A DNA stretch of 5,629 bases from Planctomycetaceae bacterium (GTDB taxonomy: Bacteria; Planctomycetota; MHYJ01; SBBU01): the NCBI GenBank assembly GCA_005239585.1, contig SBBU01000147.1, positions 1 through 5,629 of the forward strand, written 5' to 3'. The notes under the pieces are model-generated. The model saw nothing but the letters and a program-made list of their open reading frames with translations. It ran no database searches and was not told the origin of the DNA. The position numbers and the translations under genes are program-made. Of the stretch, positions 1 through 5,629 are shown one piece after another (positions within the stretch are counted from its first letter, which is position 1; the number at the start of each line of letters is the position of its first letter).

Positions 1-777
1 GAAATAGTAGAAAAATTGACTGTTCAGGATGCCATTGAGCATCATAAAAAATTTTTCAGACCAGATAACACAATCATAGCGATAAGTGGTGCAGTAGATC
101 CACTAAGGGCCATAGTTGAGGTTAGAAGGCTATTTTCTGAATGGGCTAACGATGACGTACAACTTGATCTGCCTGTTCCTAAACCGAATCGTCAGCCTTC
201 ACAGGTTTCATTGGAACTTAATAGAGAAACAGATAAGCAGATCAATGTATACATGGGACACATTGGAATCGATAGAAATGATCCAGATTATTATGCGCTC
301 AGGGTAGCCGAAACTATTCTTGGCGCAGCGCCTGCAATGGTTGACAGACTTTCACTGGAACTAAGAGAGGGGAGTGTCAGTTGTTATGAGGTCTGGGGCA
401 CGATCACAAGAGGTGCTGACTATTATCCAAGCGCTTTCACGGTATATTTCGGGTTTTTTGATGTAAAGCGCAGAGATGAAGCTATGAAAACAGCAATGGG
501 TGTCCTCAAAAAATTTGTCAGCGAAGGTCCAACCGATGAAGAAGTGAATTCAACCAAGAATCACCTTGCAAAGAGGTTCTTTTCAACATGGGAAGTAACC
601 TCCGATTTGTGTGATTATCTTATCCTTCTAAAGAGGTTTAACCTTCCTGTTGACTATCACAAGTCTTATGTCAAAGGCATACAATCACTGACAAAGGAAC
701 AGGTTCATCAGGCAATAAAAAAACACCTTGACCCAACAAAAATGGTGATAGTTACTGGCGGACCGCTTAAAAAATAG
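1..777 (+). CDS. M16-family peptidase (pitrilysin/insulinase-like), C-terminal part; 5' end cut by the window
   Basis: The frame is open from base 1, so this is the 3' part of a longer gene; the TTG at 16 lies inside the protein and is probably not the start. About 258 residues are visible. The first ~45 (TVQDAIEHHKKFFRP, then NTIIAISGAVDP) match the end of an M16 N-terminal domain, and the rest matches an M16 C-terminal domain. The segment DRLSLELREGSVSCY (visible residues 115-129) keeps the Arg and Tyr, seven residues apart, of the family's substrate-binding R/Y pair. The closing PVDYHKSYVKGIQSLTKEQV and KMVIVTGG stretches are typical family endings. The zinc-binding HxxEH motif would lie upstream of the window, so it cannot be said whether this is the catalytic or the inactive partner subunit. 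M16B proteins of bacteria are usually periplasmic or cytoplasmic peptidases of roughly 420-450 residues. The gene ends 2 nt before carA, suggesting co-transcription. Confidence 0.88.
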   Translation, partial: EIVEKLTVQDAIEHHKKFFRPDNTIIAISGAVDPLRAIVEVRRLFSEWANDDVQLDLPVPKPNRQPSQVSLELNRETDKQINVYMGHIGIDRNDPDYYALRVAETILGAAPAMVDRLSLELREGSVSCYEVWGTITRGADYYPSAFTVYFGFFDVKRRDEAMKTAMGVLKKFVSEGPTDEEVNSTKNHLAKRFFSTWEVTSDLCDYLILLKRFNLPVDYHKSYVKGIQSLTKEQVHQAIKKHLDPTKMVIVTGGPLKK

Positions 778-779
778 AT

Positions 780-1955
780 ATGGATAAAATTGCCAAACTT
801 GCGCTAGAAGACGGAACTGTATACACAGGATATTCATTTGGGGGAGAGGGCGAGGCGAAGGGAGAGGTTGTTTTCAACACTGCGATGACAGGTTATCAGG
901 AAATACTTACTGACCCATCCTACAAAGGTCAGATAGTTACAATGACATACACCCAGATCGGAAATTATGGCGTGAATGCTGAGGATGTCGAGTCGGACCG
1001 GCCTTGGGTTGAGGGTTTTATATGCAGGGAGGCCTCCAAGTGGGTATCTAATTGGCGGGCAACTGAGCAGCTTTCCTCGTATTTAAAAAGGCATGGCATA
1101 GTAGCGCTTGAGGGTATAGATACACGTGATCTGACCAAAAAATTGCGTATCAACGGCTCTATGAATGGTGTGATCTCTACGGTGGATGCTGATGACCAGA
1201 GCTTAATCTCAAAAGCTAAGAAAGTACCTTCAATGAAGGGATTGGACCTTGTAAAGCTTGTTTCCAGAGTGACTCCGACCCATTACACACAGCTTGAAAA
1301 TTTTAATTATAGTAATAGTGTTGAACCCAAATTCAAGGTTGCTCTCATAGATTGCGGCGCAAAATATAACATTGTACGTCTTTTAATCACATCAGGTTGT
1401 GATGTGACTATATTTCCCGCATTTAGTACGGCTGAGGAAATAGCCAGTGGCAGGTTTGATGGAATTGTCGTCTCTAATGGGCCCGGAGATCCTGAGGTTG
1501 TGACTTGTACAATTGAAACCATCAAGGGGCTTGTAAAAAAGGGTTTGCCTATCTTTGGAATATGCCTTGGTCATCAGCTTCTGGCTCATGCCTTTGGTGC
1601 ATCAACGTACAAACTCAAATTTGGGCATCACGGTGCCAATCACCCGGTGAAGAATCTATCAAATGGCCATGTGGAGATCACAAGCCAAAATCATGGTTTC
1701 GCTGTGGACGAACAGTCCGCTATCAAGGCAGGTTTTGAGATAACACATATCAATCTCAATGATTCAACAATCGAAGGTATTAGTCATCGGCATTATCCGG
1801 CGTTTGCTGTTCAGTATCATCCTGAAGCATCTCCCGGCCCTCACGATTCCAGATACCTTTTCAACAAATTCACAAGCGCTATGGCTGTGATGAAAGGTCT
1901 GAAGACTGACGGTAAAAGACAAGAAGTGCTTGAAAAGCTCAGGCCATCTGATTAG
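780..1955 (+). CDS. carA: Carbamoyl-phosphate synthase small (glutamine amidotransferase) subunit
   Basis: CarA hydrolyses glutamine and channels ammonia to CarB, which makes carbamoyl phosphate for pyrimidines and arginine in the cytosol. The 391 residues match the usual full length (about 380). The N-terminal CPSase small-chain domain (about residues 1-135) shows FNTAMTGYQEILTDPSY and the GIDTRDLTKKLR stretch. The class I amidotransferase domain (about 185-370) shows VSNGPGDPE, the nucleophile elbow GICLGHQ with Cys262, KFGHHGANHPV, QNHGFAVDE, and YHPEASPGPHDS, which supplies His347 and Glu349 of the catalytic triad. All catalytic residues are present. One small departure is Ala286 in HHGAN, where HHGGN is usual. 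The ATG lies 2 nt after the peptidase stop; there is no clear Shine-Dalgarno sequence, but this start gives the family's normal N-terminus (KLALEDGTVYTG). No carB is in the window, so the synthetase subunit must be encoded elsewhere. Confidence 0.97.
   Translation: MDKIAKLALEDGTVYTGYSFGGEGEAKGEVVFNTAMTGYQEILTDPSYKGQIVTMTYTQIGNYGVNAEDVESDRPWVEGFICREASKWVSNWRATEQLSSYLKRHGIVALEGIDTRDLTKKLRINGSMNGVISTVDADDQSLISKAKKVPSMKGLDLVKLVSRVTPTHYTQLENFNYSNSVEPKFKVALIDCGAKYNIVRLLITSGCDVTIFPAFSTAEEIASGRFDGIVVSNGPGDPEVVTCTIETIKGLVKKGLPIFGICLGHQLLAHAFGASTYKLKFGHHGANHPVKNLSNGHVEITSQNHGFAVDEQSAIKAGFEITHINLNDSTIEGISHRHYPAFAVQYHPEASPGPHDSRYLFNKFTSAMAVMKGLKTDGKRQEVLEKLRPSD
1387..1407. repeat. 8-bp inverted repeat inside carA
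   Basis: TCACATCA (1387-1394) and TGATGTGA (1400-1407) are perfect complements around the loop GGTTG, within carA codons for about residues 203-210 (ITSGCDVT). The repeat is real in sequence. An 8-bp stem of this kind is about what chance gives in a window of this size, so no function is claimed. Confidence 0.4.
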
Positions 1956-1967
1956 AACAAATCTAAT
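1951..1967. repeat. Short inverted repeat over the carA stop codon
   Basis: ATTAG (1951-1955) and CTAAT (1963-1967) are perfect complements around a 7-nt loop, placing the carA stop codon in the left arm. The stem is AT-rich, only 5 bp long, and not followed by a T-run, so it is unlikely to be an intrinsic terminator. It may well be chance. Confidence 0.25.
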
Positions 1968-2084
1968 GTTGTACAAATTCGAGGCTATGAGATCGAAATA
2001 CGAAGAAAAACCAAATTTAGATATTCATATTCCGGATTTAAACTATCCAATCAGAAATGTCGTTCATTGGCAGGTTACTGTTAG
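1956..2084 (+). other. carA-purA spacer with a doubtful 45-codon ORF (1966-2103)
   Basis: This 129-nt spacer has no recognisable terminator or strong promoter. An ATG at 1966 opens a 45-codon frame (begins MLYKFEAMRSKYEEKP) that ends at TAG 2101-2103, overlapping the purA start by 19 nt. It has no Shine-Dalgarno sequence and resembles no family I know. The carA frame is also free of stops after its TAG until another TAG at 2082-2084, which directly abuts the purA ATG. Near the carA stop are an 8-bp palindrome TTGTACAA (1969-1976) and a 5-bp inverted repeat. The spacer could be a 5' leader for purA, decayed coding sequence, or a real small gene. The sequence does not decide, and I lean to non-coding. 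Confidence 0.3.
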
Positions 2085-3350
2085 ATGGCAACAATTTGTA
2101 TAGTTGGAGTGCAATGGGGAGATGAGGGTAAGGGAAAAATCGTAGATGTACTTTCACAGGACGCTGACTATGTTGTCCGGTATCAGGGGGGTGCTAACGC
2201 TGGCCACACAGTTCGGGTAAATGGTGAAAAATTTGTCATGCACCATATACCTAGCGGTATATTACATCCGAGAGTAAGGTGTGTAATCTCTAATGGTGTT
2301 GTGATCGACCCGTCTGGCCTGTTAAGCGAAATCGATGCCTTGAGGGGCAGGGGGATCAAGGTTGATAGGAACTTGCTTGTAAGCGACAGAGCCCATGTTG
2401 TAATGCCTTATCATAAAACTATGGATCGACTCCAAGAAGTCGATCCGAATCTCAAGATCGGTACAACACTTCGCGGCATTGGACCATGCTATGCAGATAA
2501 AGTGGCAAGGAGCGGGTTCAGGATGGCAGATCTTTATAATTCGAAAACACTTGAGAAGAGGCTTTCCAGCATCCTCAAGTCTAGAAATTTATTCTTTGGC
2601 GCTAGCGATAGGCTTGTTCCAGAACAGATAGAGAGTGAATATAAAGATTATGCACGCAGGCTAAAACCCTTTATAAGCGATACGATAGAGGTGCTTAACG
2701 AAGCAGTCAGAAAAGACAAGAAACTCATATTTGAGGGCGCTCATGGCACATTATTGGATATTGATTTTGGTACATATCCATATGTAACCAGCTCCAACTC
2801 AGATGTATGTGGTCTCTCTGCAGGGACAGGACTTTCACCCAAGTCTGTGAATCGTGTTTTGGGTATAGCAAAAGCATATACCACAAGAGTGGGTGAAGGG
2901 CCTTTTCAGACAGAAATAAAGGGCAAGATTGGAGAGCTGATTAGAGAGGTCGGCCACGAGTATGGGTCAACAACTGGCAGATCAAGGAGATGTGGCTGGT
3001 TCGATGGAGTGTCAGTCAAGTACGCGTGTAAAATTAACGGAGCAGATGAACTGGTAATAACAAAATTGGATGTGCTATCTGGCCTTTCCGAGATCGGTTT
3101 TGCAGTATCTTATCGTGTAAATGGGAAATTGAGCAGATCGATTCCCGCTGATACTAGTCTTTTAGAGGGCTGCAAGCCTCTCTATAAAATGTTCAAAGGG
3201 TGGCCAAAAGAAACTTCGACACCCCGTAAGATGCAGGATTTGCATCAAAATGCAAAGAGGTATCTGGACTTTATTGAGCGGTATCTGGATGTTCCAATAA
3301 CCATTGTTTCAGTTGGTGGTGACCGCAAGGATCTAATATGGAGAAAGTAG
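2085..3350 (+). CDS. purA: Adenylosuccinate synthetase
   Basis: PurA joins IMP and aspartate using GTP to give adenylosuccinate, the first committed step to AMP, in the cytosol. The 421 residues are close to the usual ~430. Visible motifs in order are the P-loop QWGDEGKGK (10-18, with catalytic Asp13), NAGHT with catalytic His41, the family signature GIGPCYADKVAR (131-142), the IMP-binding region ending FGTYPYVTSSN, the aspartate loop STTGRSRRCGWFD (295-307), and the GTP-base motif TKLD (326-329). The ATG at 2085 gives the canonical N-terminus (MATICIVGVQWGDEG). Upstream only a weak AGG about 10 nt away could serve as ribosome-binding site. Odd points are His220 in EGAHG where bacterial enzymes normally have Gln (EGAQG), Ser300 in TTGRSRR where Pro is usual, and a C-terminal GGDRKDL in place of the usual GPDR motif. 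The fold-defining and main catalytic residues remain, so activity is expected. Confidence 0.97.
   Translation: MATICIVGVQWGDEGKGKIVDVLSQDADYVVRYQGGANAGHTVRVNGEKFVMHHIPSGILHPRVRCVISNGVVIDPSGLLSEIDALRGRGIKVDRNLLVSDRAHVVMPYHKTMDRLQEVDPNLKIGTTLRGIGPCYADKVARSGFRMADLYNSKTLEKRLSSILKSRNLFFGASDRLVPEQIESEYKDYARRLKPFISDTIEVLNEAVRKDKKLIFEGAHGTLLDIDFGTYPYVTSSNSDVCGLSAGTGLSPKSVNRVLGIAKAYTTRVGEGPFQTEIKGKIGELIREVGHEYGSTTGRSRRCGWFDGVSVKYACKINGADELVITKLDVLSGLSEIGFAVSYRVNGKLSRSIPADTSLLEGCKPLYKMFKGWPKETSTPRKMQDLHQNAKRYLDFIERYLDVPITIVSVGGDRKDLIWRK
2423..2446. repeat. 9-bp perfect inverted repeat inside purA
   Basis: GGATCGACT (2423-2431) and AGTCGATCC (2438-2446) are perfect complements separated by the 6-nt loop CCAAGA. 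It falls in the purA codons for about residues 113-121 (MDRLQEVDP), a part of the enzyme where sequence is moderately variable. No T-run follows, so it is not an intrinsic terminator. It could form an mRNA hairpin, but function is not shown. Confidence 0.5.
3327..3331 (+). promoter_or_regulatory. Ribosome-binding site of uppS
   Basis: AAGGA lies 6 nt before the uppS ATG at 3338 and sits within the last codons of purA. It is the only clear Shine-Dalgarno sequence in front of a gene in this window, and it fixes the uppS start that overlaps purA. This arrangement fits translational coupling of the two genes. Confidence 0.7.
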
Positions 3351-4081
3351 AGCTGCCAAGGGAATTGAAGGGGATAACCATACCCAAACACATCGCTGTC
3401 ATAATGGATGGAAATGGCCGTTGGGCAAGACAACAGGGTCTTCTCAGGATCAATGGCCACGACAGAGGGGCATCGGCAGTAAGAGAAATCACGAGGAGTT
3501 GTGCAAAACTCGGTGTCAGCAGACTTACCTTGTATGCATTCTCAGCAGAAAACTGGGAGAGGCCGCGTAGAGAGATCAATCATCTCATGAAACTTTTGAA
3601 AGATTATTTGGTGAAAGAACGGGACGAACTTATGGAGAACAATATAAAACTTGTAACCATAGGGAGAACAGGTGAACTACCTCAGGATGTTCGAGAGGTG
3701 TTGAGCGAGACGATGAATTTGGTGAGTGGCAATACAGGTATGGTTCTAAACCTGGCATTAAATTACGGAGGTAGGCAGGAGATAATAGATGCTGTAAAAA
3801 GGATTATAAATGATGTAAAACTTGGCAGGATGAATCCCGAAAATATTACCATAGATAAATTTGAACAATACATGTATGACCCATCCATGGACCCTCCTGA
3901 TCTCTTGATACGTACGGGGGGTGAGATGAGAATCTCTAACTTTTTGTTGTGGCACGTCTCATATACAGAAATAGTTGTCATTCCCATACTGTGGCCAGAT
4001 TTTACTAAATCCGACCTTTATGAAGCGATTAGAGAATACAGTAATCGTGAGCGAAAGTTTGGTAGAATAGAAGATCTGTAA
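3338..4081 (+). CDS. uppS: Undecaprenyl-diphosphate synthase (cis-prenyltransferase)
   Basis: UppS adds eight isopentenyl units in cis to farnesyl diphosphate, giving the C55 lipid that carries peptidoglycan and O-antigen precursors; it is a cytosolic, membrane-associated dimer. The 247 residues are the family's normal length. Motifs in order are IMDGNGRWA (22-30, catalytic Asp24), INGHDRGA (38-45), YAFSAENWERP (66-76), LNYGGRQEI (141-149), DPPDLLIRTGGE (185-196), RISNFLLWH (198-206) and LWPDF (218-222). The stretch EIVVIPILWPDF (211-222) departs from the common ELYFTDVLWPDF form, although the Glu and WPDF are kept. The ATG overlaps the end of purA by 13 nt and is preceded by AAGGA, so the start is well supported. 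The symbol uppS is used by family; a short- or medium-chain cis-prenyltransferase of the same family cannot be excluded from sequence alone. Confidence 0.96.
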   Translation: MEKVELPRELKGITIPKHIAVIMDGNGRWARQQGLLRINGHDRGASAVREITRSCAKLGVSRLTLYAFSAENWERPRREINHLMKLLKDYLVKERDELMENNIKLVTIGRTGELPQDVREVLSETMNLVSGNTGMVLNLALNYGGRQEIIDAVKRIINDVKLGRMNPENITIDKFEQYMYDPSMDPPDLLIRTGGEMRISNFLLWHVSYTEIVVIPILWPDFTKSDLYEAIREYSNRERKFGRIEDL

Positions 4082-4091
4082 TACTCACTTT

Positions 4092-4112
4092 GTGTGTTTT
4101 TGAAAATCACAC
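4092..4112. repeat. Imperfect inverted repeat downstream of uppS
   Basis: GTGTG (4092-4096) pairs with CACAC (4108-4112), and the inner TTTT (4098-4101) faces AAAA (4103-4106), with one T:T mismatch between the two blocks and a single central G. It starts 11 nt after the uppS stop. A hairpin is possible, but no T-run follows directly, so it is a weak terminator candidate. The symmetric form would also suit a protein-binding site. No regulator can be named. Confidence 0.3.
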
Positions 4113-4150
4113 GACTCGAATCTCGGATGAGGGTTTTCGTTTTAAATTTT

Positions 4151-4156
4151 TATAAT
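4151..4156 (+). promoter_or_regulatory. Possible -10 element upstream of cdsA
   Basis: A perfect TATAAT hexamer lies in an AT-rich run (4134-4160) 12 nt before the cdsA ATG. No good TTGACA-like -35 box is seen 15-19 nt upstream, and transcription from here would begin only a few bases before the start codon, giving a leaderless or very short leader. Such hexamers also arise by chance in AT-rich DNA. Confidence 0.25.
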
Positions 4157-4168
4157 AAGTAGAATACC

Positions 4169-4963
4169 ATGACAAATTTTCTTACAAGGCTTGCTTGGAC
4201 AATATTGCTGGTAGCAATGCTATTGTCAGCTATTTATATAGACTTGACGACAAAATATTTCATAGCAGTACCTATAGTTATAGCAGTGGCATCAACCCTC
4301 TGTTTTTATGAATTTGGTTTGATGGTGCATCTGAGAGGAATAAAGATACCCATTTTTTTCCCAATGTTATTTCTTTTTGCCAGTTGTTTCTTTTATCCTG
4401 TAGAGCTTGGGTTTCTCCTCTACCTTTTGGCTGGCTTGATAGTCCTTGGTTTTAGGTTTAATCAAATAGTTTTCTGCATGGTTGGATTCTATTATTGCGG
4501 GTTACTTAGGTTTGCAATTTGGGCATCAGATATCGATGGGTTGAGACACAATATTCACTATTATTACCTATTTATTCTGTGCGTGTGCAAGATAAATGAC
4601 ATGTTTGCTTATGTGGTTGGAAAGCTCTTTGGCAGGCATAAAATTGCGCCGAAGCTGAGCCCCATGAAGACTTGGGAAGGAACCATTGCAGGTCTGTGTG
4701 CTGGTACAGCAGCTGGTATTGCAGTGATCAAGCTAACACCTTTATTTAACAATTATTCATTACCTTTTTTTGCATTGATATCTTTTTGCCTCGCAGTTAC
4801 AATTTTGGCTACGGTAGGAGATGCAATTAAATCAGGCATTAAGAGGTGGGCGGGTATCAAGGACTCAGGGCATCTTTTCGGGGATATGGGGGGAGTTCTA
4901 GATGTTTGTGATTCGTTCTTGATCTCATTACCTTTTACATATTTGATTCTAAAGTTGAGCTGA
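4169..4963 (+). CDS. cdsA: Phosphatidate cytidylyltransferase (CDP-diacylglycerol synthase)
   Basis: CdsA is an integral membrane enzyme that turns phosphatidate and CTP into CDP-diacylglycerol, the precursor of phosphatidylethanolamine, phosphatidylglycerol and cardiolipin. The 264 residues are within family range and are strongly hydrophobic, with about eight membrane segments (for example near 9-25, 30-46, 60-76, 82-118, 131-148, 172-190, 197-216 and 246-262). Diagnostic regions are KINDMFAYVVGKLFGRHKIA (141-160), SPMKTWEG (164-171), GDAIKSGIKRW (217-227) and KDSGHLFGDMGGVLDVCD (231-248). The last corresponds to the CTP-transferase signature S-x-x-K-R-x4-K-D ... H-G-G-x-x-D-R-x-D. Here His is Met240 and Arg is Val246, while the K-R, K-D, GG and both Asp (245, 248) are kept. 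The ATG at 4169 has no Shine-Dalgarno sequence but gives a sensible N-terminus just before the first membrane segment. Its placement after uppS is common in bacteria. Confidence 0.93.
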   Translation: MTNFLTRLAWTILLVAMLLSAIYIDLTTKYFIAVPIVIAVASTLCFYEFGLMVHLRGIKIPIFFPMLFLFASCFFYPVELGFLLYLLAGLIVLGFRFNQIVFCMVGFYYCGLLRFAIWASDIDGLRHNIHYYYLFILCVCKINDMFAYVVGKLFGRHKIAPKLSPMKTWEGTIAGLCAGTAAGIAVIKLTPLFNNYSLPFFALISFCLAVTILATVGDAIKSGIKRWAGIKDSGHLFGDMGGVLDVCDSFLISLPFTYLILKLS

Positions 4964-4968
4964 TATAG

Positions 4969-5629
4969 ATGCATAAAGATATTCCTCTTAGAGACAAGGA
5001 TGAGTTGTATAGGCTTCTGGGTGTGCTTGATAAGAACATAAAAGCAGTTACTGATAAAACAGGCGCAAGAATTTACGTAAGGAATGGCAATCTTCGGATA
5101 ATAGGCAGTCGCAAATCGGTGGAGGCGGCATATGATGCATTGACCAGGCTCAAGGCAATTTCAAGTGCGAGAGAGATAAATGATTCAGACGTATCTGGTC
5201 TCTTTGAACCCGGAAAAACCGAGACGAGTTCTCATAAAAGTACGTTTCGTGTAGTAAATTTTGAGCCAAAGAGTGAGAAGCAAAAGTTTTATCTTGAGGA
5301 GATTGATCGAAATGATATCGTATTCTCTATAGGGCCTGCTGGGACTGGAAAGACATTTCTTGCTGTTGCCAAGGCAGTAGAGTATCTCAATAGGGGAATT
5401 GTAAGAAGGGTTGTGCTTGTAAGACCTGCGGTAGAGGCAGGTGAGAAACTCGGTTTTTTGCCGGGCGACATTTATGAGAAAGTTCATCCTTATCTACGCC
5501 CAGTCTATGATGCGCTCAATTACTTTCTTCAATTCGGACAACTAAAGAGGTTTATGGAGAATGATATCATAGAAATTGTTCCGCTCGCTTATATGAGAGG
5601 GCGAACACTGGATGGGGCATTCATAATAC
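4969..5629 (+). CDS. PhoH/YbeZ-family ATPase, 5' part; 3' end cut by the window
   Basis: The frame opens at ATG 4969, immediately after an in-frame TAG (4966-4968), and stays open to the window end, giving 220 residues; the start is 5 nt after the cdsA stop. Residues about 15-62 look like the KH-like nucleic-acid-binding domain found at the front of YbeZ-type proteins (LLGVLDKNIKAVTDKTGARI, then GSRKSVEAAYDAL). A low-complexity linker follows (about 68-92). The ATPase domain starts near 93, with Walker A GPAGTGKT (122-129), then RPAVEAGEKLGFLPGD (152-167), HPYLRPVYDAL (173-183) and PLAYMRGRTL (205-214), all near-identical to PhoH/YbeZ family sequence. The Walker B (usually LDEAQN) would come just beyond the window. 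Family members bind and hydrolyse ATP and are linked to RNA metabolism with YbeY; the old 'phosphate starvation' name is not evidence of function here. The start codon has only a poor Shine-Dalgarno match. Confidence 0.93.
   Translation, partial: MHKDIPLRDKDELYRLLGVLDKNIKAVTDKTGARIYVRNGNLRIIGSRKSVEAAYDALTRLKAISSAREINDSDVSGLFEPGKTETSSHKSTFRVVNFEPKSEKQKFYLEEIDRNDIVFSIGPAGTGKTFLAVAKAVEYLNRGIVRRVVLVRPAVEAGEKLGFLPGDIYEKVHPYLRPVYDALNYFLQFGQLKRFMENDIIEIVPLAYMRGRTLDGAFII

Noticed and set aside
16..18. TTG at 16 as the start of the peptidase gene
   Set aside because: The frame is open to base 1 and the residues around it match the interior of an M16 protein, so the gene begins before the window.
1387..1407. 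8-bp hairpin in carA as a regulatory element
   Set aside because: A stem of this length with a 5-nt loop is expected about once by chance in a window this long, and it lies in a coding region without a T-run.
965..1976. Several antisense open frames of 60-72 codons opposite carA (for example 965-1153, 1307-1525, 1392-1589, 1764-1976)
   Set aside because: They lie entirely or almost entirely opposite a clearly conserved gene, have no recognisable domains or start signals, and are the expected shadows of a coding frame.
3271..3579. 102-codon antisense frame over the purA-uppS junction
   Set aside because: Opposite two conserved overlapping genes; translation shows no domain, and no promoter or ribosome-binding site was seen.
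4119..4156. Intrinsic terminator after uppS using the T-rich run around 4134-4150
   Set aside because: No GC-rich stem stands directly before the T-rich stretch; the nearby CTC/GAG and CGA/TCG matches are only 3 bp.
5185..5487. 100-codon antisense frame and a nested 60-codon one opposite phoH
   Set aside because: The + strand encodes unmistakable PhoH motifs through this stretch (Walker A, RPAVEAGEKLGFLPGD), and the antisense translation shows no family features.

Overview
The window is a compact, single-strand run of bacterial housekeeping genes. All coding is on the + strand and it is moderately AT-rich by eye. In order it holds: the 3' end of an M16 (pitrilysin/insulinase-type) peptidase gene; carA, the glutaminase subunit of carbamoyl-phosphate synthetase; purA, adenylosuccinate synthetase; uppS, undecaprenyl-diphosphate synthase; cdsA, CDP-diacylglycerol synthase; and the 5' part of a PhoH/YbeZ-type ATPase gene. 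The first and last genes are cut by the window edges.

Layout: the peptidase and carA are 2 nt apart. A 129-nt spacer separates carA from purA and holds a doubtful 45-codon ORF that runs into purA. The purA and uppS genes overlap by 13 nt, and a clear AAGGA ribosome-binding site for uppS lies inside the end of purA. An 87-nt AT-rich spacer with a small inverted repeat and a TATAAT hexamer separates uppS from cdsA. The phoH start lies 5 nt after the cdsA stop. No RNA genes, mobile elements, CRISPR arrays or long repeats are visible, and no stretch over 300 nt lacks a gene.

How the genes fit together: carA makes ammonia for carbamoyl phosphate (pyrimidine and arginine synthesis). purA commits IMP to AMP. 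uppS makes the C55 lipid carrier for the cell wall, and cdsA makes the CDP-activated lipid from which phospholipids are built. PhoH/YbeZ is usually tied to RNA metabolism and ribosome quality together with YbeY. This looks like a growth-linked core-gene cluster rather than an accessory island.

Organism: a Gram-negative-type bacterium is likely. The CdsA C-terminal signature (GGVLDVCD instead of the usual HGGxxDRxD) and the uppS-cdsA pairing recall Planctomycetes/Chlamydiae-type (PVC) sequences, and most start codons lack an obvious Shine-Dalgarno sequence. This is a low-confidence inference from memory of family motifs. I found no convincing novel system. The points worth checking are a few substitutions at normally conserved enzyme positions, two intragenic inverted repeats, and the carA-purA spacer.
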